From the NCBI GenBank assembly GCA_030544235.1, contig CM060475.1:2069920-2133919 (forward strand): a DNA stretch of 64,000 nucleotides, given 5' to 3'. The stretch's first letter is position 1. Each line of letters starts with the position of its first letter. Made by a program: the position numbers and the translations under genes. Positions 46,537-58,514 of this stretch are shown in pieces. The stretch comes from Lepturacanthus savala (taxonomy: Eukaryota; Chordata; Actinopteri; Scombriformes; Trichiuridae). The notes beneath the pieces are model-generated. The model was given only the letters and a program-made list of their open reading frames with translations, searched no databases and was not told the DNA's origin.

Positions 46537-46650
46537 ATTAATATTAACGAGCCTCTCCTCTGATTGACTGGTTTGAATGGCTTTGACTGTGTAGTTGTGA
46601 CATCACAACATCACAGAGGTCCTGACAGCTCGTTCTAAGGCAGTGAGTGT
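46537..46650 (+). repeat. Interspersed repeat fragment shared with 51040-51110
   Basis: The segment 'attaacgagcctctcctctg' plus the following 'attg.ctggttt.gaatg' recurs inside a later ica1l intron at about 51042-51085. This copy continues with 'tagttgtgacatcacaacatc', another phrase of the same dispersed family. Family unknown to me. Confidence 0.45.
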
Positions 46651-46817
46651 TTAGATCCAGGGTTAGATCAAATGTAAAAGCAATTAAAATGCCACTTTTA
46701 AAACTATTTTATGATGCTGATCAATTGCTTTTATGCTAATGTAAAACACGTTGAACTGCTGTTGTATATCAAATAAATGTTTTGTTTGTTTTCAGAACAG
46801 AAAAAGGCTGATATCCA

Positions 46818-49200
46818 ATGATGGACGGGTACGTATGAATATATAAAATACTATTATATTTAATATGATATGGTGCTGAACCAGTTAGTTGGTAGCTGCA
46901 GATTCCTGCATCATTTTCTGACTTCCGGCGACCTCTCTTTGCCCTCACCTCCAGGTTTGGAGGGGACATGCTGAGCGGCAGCCGGGCTCTGCTGGAGGAC
47001 AGCTCGGTGATGGCTCGCATGCAGAAGAAGTTCTGGAAGACCAAGCAGGTCCTCATCAAAGCCACGGGCAAGAAGGAGGACGAGTACGTCGTGGCCTCGG
47101 ATGCTGACCTGGACGCCAAGCTCGAGGTGGGACAGGAGAATTAATGTCTGTACATCATGATGATGTGTATATTTTTACTTTTGTCACATGCTTATGAGCG
47201 ATGTTCTCCTTTAAAGAGTCATCATTCCCTCTTCTATTGTCATTATTTCCATATATTTCTATTCATTCTCTAAGCCAGGAGAATAAAACTCAGCATTATG
47301 ATTGTAAAGATTATATAAATATATCTACCTGTGGGAAAATTATCACAGATATTTAGAGACTGATACAATAATATGTTGGGATTTTCAAAGATTGGAATCT
47401 AGGGTTTCACACAGATGTATTTCAACAAAGGGGAAAACTGAAACTTTCCTGTGTGTAGGGAGCTTCCTGGCTAATGGAGAACAGATTTTGGAGTTACGAG
47501 GTGTACTTGAACGCAACTTGAAGTCGCACAAAGAAGTTTATAAGCATTTTTTCGCTTTCCCAACTCTCAGTAAATTGTGCAAATCTGTGCAAGCTGTTGA
47601 GGAGCCTCATAAAATGAGGTGCTGGACCCGCTGGCCTAAATGAAACCATCTCCCAAAGCTCCATCTTCACAGTGCATCCTGTCCTCTGAAATGTAGCTGA
47701 GTGGGAGAAAAGAACCTCAAATGTGTACTGAAGAGTACCTGAGTCAATGTGTTTGGTTATTTTACTTGTGGAAAGGTCCTCTCGGTTCACAGCCGTGAAA
47801 ACGCCAGGGTACAGTATGTTCCTCCGCCCCGGTAATTTCCCACCGCCGCATCAAATGTCAAAGGGCCGTGAAGCGGGCCGGCCGTTTGGTCGTGACGGGC
47901 TGTCTCGCCGTCCGGTCCTGCACAACAGGGGGAGGTGGTAGTGTTTCACTGAGGCGCTCTGGACGCACTGTGAGGCTTTTGTTTGCCCTGGAACAAGAGC
48001 AGGCCTCTTCTCCTGGGTCTCTCATTGTCATCCCCGGTGAGGGTACATCGGGAAAGTGTTGAAGGAAACCGACGTACAAAGATCCAGCAAATATGTAATA
48101 ATATAATAACAGCGTACATCTGTCACTTTCATCCTTTTTCCTCAAACTCCATCTTGAATTTCCAGCCGCCTGTGAACCAGCAGAGCACTGAAACATCCGC
48201 CCAGATTAGATTTGGAGCCTCTCTGGTCGGCTAACCTCGTTTTATTGCAGCATTGTCCTCACGTCTCGTATGAGCTTCGGTGTTGGTTTTATTACCTGAC
48301 TGTAATATCAGGTCGGGTTCTTTCAGTATTCGATAGGCAAATTTTTTATTTTCAAGCATCGTTGTGTACAAGGAGGATTTAAGACTGTTAGTTTAATGAT
48401 TTCTGTGAATAAAAGAGAACGGACTGAAGGCGGCTGCTGTTTATTCTGCAGTTAATCAGTAAACTCTCCATGTCACCAGCTACTTTTTACATCTCCTCTC
48501 TCAAGCTTTTCTCTGGAGCTCTAGTAAGAACAGCTCATTAAGATTGCTTGTGACATCATAACTTTACAGAAGTCCCGATAAGACAAGTCATTTTCTATAC
48601 CTGCTTATTCCTCATTAGGGTCACATGGTCTGCTGGAGCCAATCCCAGCGTGTTACGGCACACACTCACACCTACAGGCAATTTAGAGTCTCCAATTAAC
48701 CGGTGAAAACCCACACAGAAACAGGGAGAACATGCAAACTCCACACAGAAAGGTCCCAGACCCAGGACCAAGGAGGTCTTGAACCTGCGACCTTCTTGCT
48801 GTGCTAACCCCTGCTCCACCGTGTCGCCCCCTGATAAGACAGTTTCTGAATATCGGCTTTTCTCTATGAATTGTTTTTAAACACGGAGGAGTATTTTTTT
48901 ATAACACCTAGACCTTCCGCTAATCAAAATGCTATTAAAATCCGACTGACTCCTTTAAAAACCCCTTCAATCTGTTTGACAGAAAGCAGCACTGGAGCGG
49001 CCAGGAGAAAAAAACGCGTTGCCATGACACACGCTCATCATTTAGTCACTGGTGTCTAGCAGATGGGGGAGAAGCAGCTGACTGCCAGACAGATAGCAAG
49101 AGAGATAAAATAGGAGTGTTTCGCAGAAAGAAAAGCTCAAAAATACATGCTGCTTTGGAGAAAAAACTCAAGAACACATTGTGAAGTGTTGTAATTTGAC

Positions 49201-49259
<59 letters not shown>

Positions 49260-52200
49260 TCTTTCGCTCCGTTCAGTCCACCTGCACAGAGCTGCTGAAG
49301 GTGATCCAGAAGTACCAGCAGAGGATCACACGTGAGTCACATTCTCTATCATCTCATTTCTTTTCCCAAAGAACTCTGGTGATTGACAGTTTATCACCTG
49401 ATGTCTGTTAATACTCTGTCATAGAGCTTCACTGCTGTCTAAGAACTATTAAAAACACACTGAGTCACATCTTCCTTCATTGCCATGAACACACACTAGT
49501 TTATACCAGTGGTTCTCAAAGTGGGAGAACCATTTTTATTTTCCCTTTGCACATGAATTTATTTCATTGGCAGTTTCAGTCTGTTTTGTTATAAAAACAT
49601 CTCAAATCAATATTATCAGATGAGGTGTGAGGCCTATTTTTGTGAGTTTTAAGGGTCCTTTACCACCAGTTTCTACGTATTTGTTGTGTTTTAACGCTGC
49701 GTTTCTTTGTGCATTCAGAAGTTAAATCTTTGATCGCTCTCTCCAGGTTTGTCCCAGGAGGAGAACGAGCTCGGCCTGTTCCTGCGATTCCAGGCCGAAC
49801 ATGATCGCACGAAGGCCGGCAACATGATGGAAGCCACCAGCAAGGCCCTGTGCACCTCCGCTAAGCAGAGGTCAGCAGCACGACCTGACAGACGCTGATG
49901 ATGACTAGAGGCTGAGGTGACAGTCAGTGACAAATCCTGGTTGGCAAGATGATGCACGTCTGTGCTGTACTTTCTTTCCCCACAGGATGGCGCTCTGCCC
50001 GCCTCTCCATCGCCTGCATCAGGAGGTGGAGACGTTCCGGAGGCGCGCCATCGCCGACACACTCCTGACCGTCAGCCGCATGGAGAAGGCTCGCACCGAG
50101 TACAGAGGAGCTCTGCTGTGGATGAAAGACGTCTCCCAGGAACTGGACCCCGACACCTACAAACAGCTGGAGAAGTTCCGCAAGGTCAGAGGAGGCTGGT
50201 TGGGGGTCGCACGAGCGCGGGCCGGGTTACCCCGTCTCCGTGATGATCTAACGGGTGTTTTTGTTTGGTCAGGTCCAAGCTCAGGTCAGAGGGACAAAGG
50301 GCCAGTTTGAGAAGCTAAACAACGATGTTTGTCAGAAGGTTGACATGCTGGGAGCGAGCCGCTGCAACATGCTCTCCCACTCCCTCTGCACCTACCAGGT
50401 TTGTCCAAACTACTCTGTCTGCCTGATTTTACAAGGATTCAGACCAGTGGTCCTGGTTTAAGTAGCTCTGCAGGTTATTCAGGGTTCCTGCAGGCTCCTA
50501 AAAGTCTTTGAATTTATAAATTTGGGAATATTACTTTCAAAAAAGTGTTAAAATTTGTGCAAAACGCTAAATAACAAGTGGTGGAACTGGAAAGTTGTGT
50601 AAAAAAAATGTTATATGGACATAGTACACATTTAATACAAATATAAATGAACAAATTCAAACAAATCTTTTTCTTTGTAGATCTGTGAAATGAGTATTAA
50701 GTTTTATATTTATTTAACTTGAAGAAACCTGTTTAATACACTTGATTCTAAGGATTAACTTGTCGAGGGCTTGATATAAATGACTGGAAACATGCGGTGC
50801 AGTAAACAAACCGCCCTCTTAAAATAGTTTGCTGTTTCCTACATACATGAAAGGCTCTTTCACTTTATATTCACTGCTGTTTCTTTCTGTCGTGGCACGG
50901 CAGACCACTCTGCTGCAGTTCTGGGAGAGGACGGCTCACGCCATGTCTGCGATCCATGAGGCCTTCCAAGGACACGTATCATACCAGTTCACCACGCTCC
51001 AGGTGCTTCATGATGCGATACCGTATTCTCTCGCTCTCGTTAATATTAACGAGCCTCTCCTCTGATTGGCTGGTTTTGAATGAGCAGAGGGAGGTTTGTT
51101 CTGTGTGATAGCAGCTTTGTTCCCCCGGACAGGACCTGCGGGACCCACTGGAGCAGATAGTAGACACACCAGAGGACAAGAAGGAGAAGGCTCTACAGAG
51201 CAACACAGACAGGTGAGAGGATGTGCTGCGAGGCTTCAGTCCTTAACGAGCCAAAGGAAGTCACATGTCTAATTAAATCTACAACACACACACACACAGC
51301 TTTCCATCTCTATATTCACACCTTGCTCTCTGCTTTGATCACCTCAGCTATGTCTTCATCAAACATGAGGCCAATATCATGCCCATTTTTACTCGCAAGT
51401 AAGTGTGTGTGTATGGCAGGTTTCAGTCGTGTGGTAGCGCAGGGCTGTAGAATAGTTGGATGTATAATAGAGAGGGCTTCCTAACAGCACTGTAAAATCA
51501 AATGGAGGCCACTGCATCGCTAAAAATAGCTAGACCTCGTCTCGACAGCAAGATAAGGCTCCTTCTCATTTTTTCCATTCCTTCCTCCTTCCTTCTCCCT
51601 CAGTCTGGTGTCCCTGGATGACGACAAGCCACCAGGAAGTGCCTCTGACGCAGGTGTGTACTACTGCCCCCTGTTGCCCCCCTTTTTAAGGTTATAACAC
51701 GTTGAACAATGAGCAACAGTAATAAAAACTCAATCTATATATAGAGTGCATGGACAGATGTGTATAAACCCTCATGAGAAGCATGTCTGGGCCATCTTTC
51801 ATCACATACTCAGGTCCAGCTGGTTATCCTTCATATGTGAATTGACCAGCTGTCACAAATTAAAGTTCTCAACAAACTCTATGAAGGGAGTCCAGTTTAG
51901 AATAAATATACAGCACTTCCTGAACCCAGTGTCCAAACGAGGGAGGTTTTACCAAAGTCCACTGCATAAGAATTAGCCTCCTCACCATCAGCGGTGTAAA
52001 GGCTATGGCATGTGATTCCCAAAGATAGGATTCCAGGTTTGGGGTCCATGCTTTTAACTGTCGTGCCACATTTCCTCAGAGAGTCAGCTGCTACATCCTC
52101 CCCCGATGCCAACCCAGTATTTTCAGCTTATACTTTATTCCAAGTTCCAAATGAAATGTGCCAAATTTGCCAAACAGTTTATTCCCCTGCTGGTATTTAT

Positions 52201-54531
52201 TCGATGTTTTTTGGGTTGTTTGGGAGGATTTAATGATCCTCGTTATCCTTGATGTCATTATCTCTATTGCATAGCGTTGCCATATGGCAACAATTACTCT
52301 GGCTCAGTATTACTAAAAGGCAGTAATATTTAATCTTTTACTTTGAAGGACAAAAAATAATCACTTCACTCCTTTTTACATGGACTGATAAAAATGCTTT
52401 GAATCAATCCCAAATATCTCATTGCATTATGGGCAAAAATTAGAAAGAGCCCTATATGACAAAATGTGACTGTATTGTCAAATAGCTCCTGTTGTTCGTG
52501 CTGCCGATCTATTTTAATGCCACGTTGCTTTTCGTCTGTTCCTTCCTCTCCAGAACCCGCCCTCAGCAGTGACGGACAGAGCCAATCAAGCGACACTGGT
52601 AGGTGCCACTGGCAGCTGTTAATTAGCCATGTGGTGTAGCTGGTGTAAATAATCCTGGTGTGCGTTTTGGTTTGCTGAACACTTGCACCGGACCCGTGAT
52701 GCTTTGATCTTTGTGTCCCTAAACGCCTCCCACGTCTCCTCCAGCCCAGCACGACCTCAGCGGACTGTCGGTGGCCTCCGACGACGACCTGATGCTGATG
52801 GCGTGTGATCTGCCACAGCTCCTGCCCCTGCCTCCTTCCCATGCTGCAGGGCAGAGTGAGCTTGGCTTTGGAAGCCTCCAGTCCAGCTGCACACAGCTGC
52901 CTGCCCCTGGTAAACAGGCTGGAAAATCTCCTGTTTGTCCTTTTCAAGCTCTCAGCTTCTTCTCTGGCTTCTCTGGTGCAGCCGAGCATCCACTTCACTT
53001 TTGAGTCTCACTTCTTTAATATTCTGGGCTGCATTTTCTTGACTTGTCTTCCTTTATTTCCAACCATAAGAAAACTCTGGCATCTGTTATTTGATAGAAG
53101 GTTTAACAGGCAGGTTGAACGGTGACTGTCACAGAGAAGATTCCAGTGTTTGCTGATGCAACTTGAAGCCAGTTTTCTGTCTCTGCACCTTCATCAGGAC
53201 AAATGTTTGACAATGAGGAGTCCCCAGGTTTATAATAACAACTAACAGAGCACACCTTTGCTTTGTCATGCACATGGGAAATGGAGTTCTCAAGGTCCAA
53301 ATACACAGGGCGAGATCAGAAAAAGTGCATGGAAATCAACACGGAAAACATAAACTGAGATAAGACTGTTAATCCCTGTTGAAGTGTTTCAACCAATAGA
53401 CCGTGTATAGTTGGTACCAAAGGATCAAGGCAGCAGAAATGAGATTAAGATTAGTTGTTTAACTTTCTCAATCAATCTGACACGCCCTTCACAGCCAACC
53501 GTTTAGGATTTGTAGTAATTAATGTCATTAGTTGAACCTGTTTTTCCTGAACCCCCTGCACCAAATATAATAAAACTCAACCTCTTAGAAAGGCAGCAGA
53601 AATGAACCCTCCTATCCTATTTGGAACATCGGATGTTCTGTGTTCAGTAATGTCAGCCCTTTTTTTGCCTCTTGTTACCTGCTGACTGGTTCTTTGCTTT
53701 TGTTTTATCCGTGTCCTTTTGTTCTTTCTCTAACAAATCGGCGCTTGGACACATCTGGATTTGCTGTGACGCATTCACCTCTGTTGTATCACGCTCCTGT
53801 TTTGTCTCCTTCCCCTGAAGGTGGGGGTCCGCTCCACCCTGCCGCGGCAGGGCTGAGACCGGAGGAGGAGGACGGCGAGCGGGGCGACATGGCGTTCCTC
53901 AAAGACCTCCTCAGCCCCGGTCCGGGCGCCGCAGACGAGTTCAGCAGAGAGTGGCAGGACGCCTTCGGGCTGTTCGAGGCCCCCGGTGTCCCCCCTGCAG
54001 GCCCCGGGGCGGCCAGCACCAGCATCCCGGACCCCGCGGCTCGCCCACCCTCCAACCCCCCCAGCCCCACCGGCTTCCTGCCCTCCCAGCTGCTGGACCA
54101 CAGCCTGAGCTCCACAGGTGAGCTGCGCTGCCCTCTGCTGGGCATCAGCTGTTAATTTTTATTGCTGGTAGGTCTGTGAATTAGGCTGTGAAATAAATAT
54201 TTTATATAAATGGTCTACCATGGTTTTCAGGCTGGTCAACGCCGCCCATGTTCCAAGCTCCGCCCCTGCAGCCTCCTGTCTGTCAGAGCCAATCAGCTCA
54301 GCCGGCACCAAGTTCTCGAGCGAATAGTAAGTAGTGCACCTGCGTGTTTGAATTTGTACTGTGTATTTAAACAAAATCTAAAACACATATTTTGCAAACC
54401 TGTTTGTGTGCACAGCTACTGCAGGTGGCTCCAAAGACATGTCTGCCTGGTTCAACCTGTTTGCAGACCTGGACCCCCTCTCCAACCCCGACGCCATTGG
54501 ACGCTCCGCAGACGAGCTTCTCAATGCCTGA
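46818..54531 (+). CDS. ica1l: Islet cell autoantigen 1-like protein (ICA1L)
   Basis: Sixteen coding exons: 46818-46828, 46955-47126, 49259-49331, 49747-49870, 49986-50184, 50273-50398, 50904-51002, 51133-51212, 51348-51398, 51604-51653, 52554-52598, 52745-52855, 53821-54117, 54231-54326 and 54416-54531 (the first two give MMDGFGGDMLSGS), for 549 codons plus stop. Residues about 15-250 form the arfaptin-homology BAR domain (VMARMQKKFWKTKQVLIKAT, FRRRAIADTLLTVSRMEKAR, LLQFWERTAHAMSAIHEAFQ). The C-terminal part holds the ICA69 region, with acidic DDD motifs, DMAFLKDLLS, and the terminal SAWFNLFADLDPLSNPDAIG block. ICA1-family BAR proteins bind PICK1 and membranes of the Golgi and secretory vesicles; ICA1L is linked to spermatid acrosome formation. 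The wdr12-ica1l-fam117b order supports ica1l over ica1. At 549 aa it exceeds the usual 480, largely through the Pro-rich exon at 53821-54117. My coding exon list totals fifteen intervals; a non-coding 5' exon makes sixteen. Confidence 0.92.
48590..48836 (-). repeat. Interspersed repeat, L2-tail-like teleost family
   Basis: Antisense copy of the element type at 1808-1982. It contains 'cacacctacaggcaatttag', 'gggagaacatgcaaactcca' and 'ccaccgtgtcgccccctg', phrases of a very common fish repeat that I associate with L2-clade LINE 3' ends. It lies in the ica1l intron between the second and third coding exons. Confidence 0.7.
49203..49257. repeat. (TG)n microsatellite abutting an ica1l splice acceptor
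   Basis: About 27 TG units run directly into the CAG of the acceptor at 49256-49258, replacing a normal polypyrimidine tract. Confidence 0.95.
51040..51110 (+). repeat. Interspersed repeat fragment in an ica1l intron
   Basis: Shares 'attaacgagcctctcctctg' and its flank with 46537-46650, allowing small changes. Confidence 0.4.
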
Positions 54532-56387
54532 AGACCTGTGTGTGTCTGTGTGTGTGTGATTAGCAGTGTATGATTTATGGATTCCTATGACTTTTCTTTC
54601 CAACAATCAAGTAAAACGGCACATTAGAATGAACACACACACGCAGTCTGCATTTCTGACAGACATGTACATATCCACAAACACACGCTCGGATCAAAGC
54701 GTCCGTCGAGACGATTGTCAAATCGCGCAGCTTTAAAACTGACTGTTAGCATCACACACCGAGCCACTAACCTGTACACACACAGCAGACCTCGCAGGTT
54801 TTATCTTTCCCCGTTTGCAGCTTCTGTCGAGCAGAGAGGACGTCCGGGTTTTGTTTCTGCCTCCGCCATGGCGTCTCTGCTTCCTTCATGTTTGCCTCGT
54901 TAGGGCGTGTGTGTCTGTTTGCTGTGTGCACACACCATGAGGGACCTAGGATGTAAAAAAAACAAAAACAAATGCACATGATTTATACATTCAAATGTGG
55001 GGAGTCTGCGATAAAGCGGGACCCAGAGTTTGTCACTGAGCCTGTATTTGCACACACTAGAGGCCTGAATCACTGACCTCAGTCTAAATGATCCTGATAA
55101 CTGCTGGTTATCAACTGACTGGAGTACGTTACACGACTCCAGTGGAGAAAGTCAACATTTTATTCACCGAGGTGGGAAAAAAACAGCACAGTTAATTATT
55201 AACGCAGCATTTTAAGCCTTAACATTGTGTGGGTTTTAATTAACGGAGACAGTTTACCTGGTATTAAAGGATTTGATAGTCAGTCTCCTTGTTTTCCGTG
55301 CTACTATAACCTCCCTTCAGTATAATCTGTTGAAATTCTTGTTTTAAACCCGGTGGACTTTGTGGTTGTGCAATGGCAGGTTACCATGGTGATTCACCCA
55401 GCTTTGTGATACTCGAAGACCTCATCTTGCTTAAGAAGCCCCCCCCCCTCCAAACTGGATCTGGCCTCTCACCAGTTTGATAAATAACGCCACATTTAAT
55501 TGATCCCTGTAAGGAAACCCCGCTGTTTTGTCTTTGCTCGCCATTCAGTCTCGTCGTCTAAAGCCAACCTGCGAGTTCTGTTTGGAGAGTCTGAACCGGA
55601 TCCTCCCGCTGTCCAAACTCTGGCTTTTTGTGGCGCCAACAAGGCTCTTCATGTTGATCCACCTTCATCCCAGATTCTACTTGTGCTGAAATCTCCTGCG
55701 AGTAAAAATAGGACGTTTTTTAATTTGTTTTCCGTCCCGTCTGTCGTCTGGATTCCACTTATCGCAAGTCCAAGGCCAAGAAAAGTGTGAGGGATGAAAC
55801 TTTTTAATTTTTCCTGAAAGTTTCAAAGTAGGACACAGGGACTAATCGCTGCACATAACTGAAGCTGCATAAACGTATTTATTTTCAGACTTTGCGGTGT
55901 AGTTTATTAAAGAGAAAACTACTAATAACACTATAAACACTGTAAAATACTGACTGTATATTTTTAGCTGTGTGTGGTGTATTTTGAGAATGCACAGATG
56001 GATTATGGGAATATATTCTTATTTTATGGGAAAATAATCAACACTGGAGAACTGTTACCATTATTCTACAAGTGGAGTCTTATTCTGCAAATGGATCCTG
56101 ATGTAGATTTAATTCCCATTGATTCTGGAAAAAAAACTAGACCTTTCTGAATGTTTAATTGCAAAATGAAGATTGTGAGTTTGTTCTTCGTCATCATGAT
56201 TGCTTTATCTGTTTCCAAAATACATTTTGTTTTAGGAATAATCAGGATTTTTTGAGATGTGAGTGAAAACCCAATCCTCCCATCACACGAATCTCTGGAA
56301 AACACTTTTTATACACGCTGCACATTCGTATCGTTGCTTTTTTTTCTATGTTCCACTGTAGCAGCAGCGTCATATCTTTGTGAAGGG

Positions 56388-56393
56388 AATAAA
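56388..56393 (+). terminator. Candidate poly(A) signal of ica1l
   Basis: AATAAA preceded by UTR-like sequence, about 1.86 kb after the ica1l stop. A second AATAAA is at about 56579. Confidence 0.35.
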
Positions 56394-56978
56394 TAGGAAG
56401 GAACTCTGATGCTCTATTAGTATTTATGTCACATCATGTGTTATTATACTCTTGATTTACACACTTCAGAAAAAGAATGTATTTCTCAAGTCAATCACAA
56501 ATGCTTTATTTAATTCAACTATGCCTTTTATTTCATTCAAGGGATTTAACAGATGAAAACTTGGCAGTTCTGTTTCCAATAAACTGGACAAGCAAACAAA
56601 AGACTCCTTGTGTTGAATATTTATCGAGCCTTGTTCCAAAATGATATTTATCCACTTTTGAAGATGGAAGGGAAGGAAGGGATAAATCTGCATTTCCACA
56701 AATCTCTTTTTGTAAACAGACACCTGTGTGATTGTTTTCTCAGCAAGTGGATATCACATTTTGGAACACAACTCTTTAAAATGAAAAAAACTGTTTTACT
56801 CCAAATCAGGTGACTGAACAAATGACATCCACACTTCTCTCTACTTCTAGTCTGCTACAGGTTTACATCATTCAGTATTTCCATTGTGTGAGGCTACATA
56901 CATAGCAGCTGTTGGTTTGCTCTCCTATAGTAGTGTAGACTTGTTAGTGTGCGCTGAGAAGTTAGCATATCTCGGTAC

Positions 56979-56984
56979 TTTATT
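56979..56984 (-). terminator. Candidate poly(A) signal of fam117b
   Basis: AATAAA on the minus strand, about 1.5 kb beyond the fam117b stop codon. Confidence 0.3.
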
Positions 56985-58514
56985 CTGGTACCCTATTCAC
57001 TACGACCTGAGATGGACGATGTAATCTATTCTCGATTAAAATTCTCTGAAGATCCAATTACACTCCTGAAGAAAGTCCGATAAATAAATACATTATTATT
57101 CACAATAATGAGACATGTAGTAATTCACAGTACTCAGCGGAGGAAGGAGGACGGGGGAGGGGAAGGGGTCATATGGTACAATTGTTGACTCATTCAGATA
57201 CGCGTCTTTGTCAGCCGATACAAACACAGTGTGCCTATATATTTACAAACCCAATACATTCCTATCCCACCGTAGCAGGCACAGTCAAGTAGTAATGACA
57301 TATACAGGAGAACGGGCCGGAGCATGGAGAGGCTGATCCAGTGATGGAATTAAACCGAAGCTGCTGCTGGAAAAGAGATGTTTTGTGCTGGTGTGGTGCT
57401 AAAAAGGAGCTCTGGGTTACATTCAGCCTGTAAATTAAAGCAGTTATTGAAATGGTAGTTTGAGAGTTTTTTGGGAGTGGGTGGTGGTGATGGTGGGGAG
57501 GGGGGTTCAACCTCTCCGTGCTCCGGGCCCTGCACGACACTAGCTGAGCAAGACAGTAGGGAAATCAGCGTTACAGCGACGAGTGAGGGAAAGAAAAAGG
57601 AGCTGGGAATAAGAGGAGGAACATAAAGGTGTAAGTGATGGGAGTATAAAGGCTGGCGCTTGGAAAGGAGCGGGGCAAGCAGACACGGGTTGAACATGCT
57701 GCACACATCATAGCCCTGGCCTGCGTTTCCCATAGATACACGATTCACTGCTACCGCTTAGCAGAGCGAAGGCATCGGCTCGGGCCGCCCTGCAAACGGC
57801 CGAGAAAAGTAGGAGACGGATGGATTTGGTGTTTCTAAGCGTTGAAGTGCCACCTTTACTTTTTCTGCGTGGCCCTGCCTGTTCTGTGTGTATCTAAGGG
57901 AAACTGAGCGGTCTAAAATATCAGGCACGTTTTTTTCTTCTTCTTTTTTCTTCTCGCGACCCTTCAAGTTTTGCTACGATATATCTGGCAGCACCAAAAT
58001 AAGCCTTCGTTGGTCAATCGCTCGGGCGCCAAGTAAACCGGCGGCCTGCTTTTTTTTTTTTAAATAATGGAAGGCATATTTTTTTTTTTTATATATCAAG
58101 AGAAATAACTACAGATAGAAAAAGAGATATGTCCGTGGAAAGGCGCCATGGTATAATAATACGATGAAATAAAACAGTCTGTCCTTTTTTTTTTTCGCCC
58201 TTTTTCCTCCTTAAAAAACAGGAACATAACCAGCACTAAAGGTAGAAGAAAGCGATGAAATGTTGCAAAAACACCCGCACGACGCTGCAGGACTCTCGCG
58301 TCTTAGTTGTCTGAGGAGGAGAGGCAGTGGGAAGCGCTTTTTCAACGAGATAAGGACATCAGAGAGAGCTTAGCTGGCATGCTGAAGGCATTCTTTTGGA
58401 GCAAAGATGGTTGTTTCCTAGTTTGAAATGTTTTCTAATTTCATGAGGGTGTTTTTTTTTATTTCCTTTCTTTTTTTTTCTCGGTGGTGACTCGGAGCCC
58501 CCCCGTCGGACCCC

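Larger units (their letters stand above)
54532..58514. other. Converging 3' UTRs of ica1l (plus) and fam117b (minus)
   Basis: No exon is supportable between the two stop codons. AATAAA motifs on the plus strand at 56388 and 56579 and on the minus strand at 56979 are the best poly(A) candidates, so the ica1l and fam117b transcripts may end within 1 kb of each other. The 57.5-58.3 kb part, with T-rich and GA-rich tracts, is most likely fam117b 3' UTR. Confidence 0.45.
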
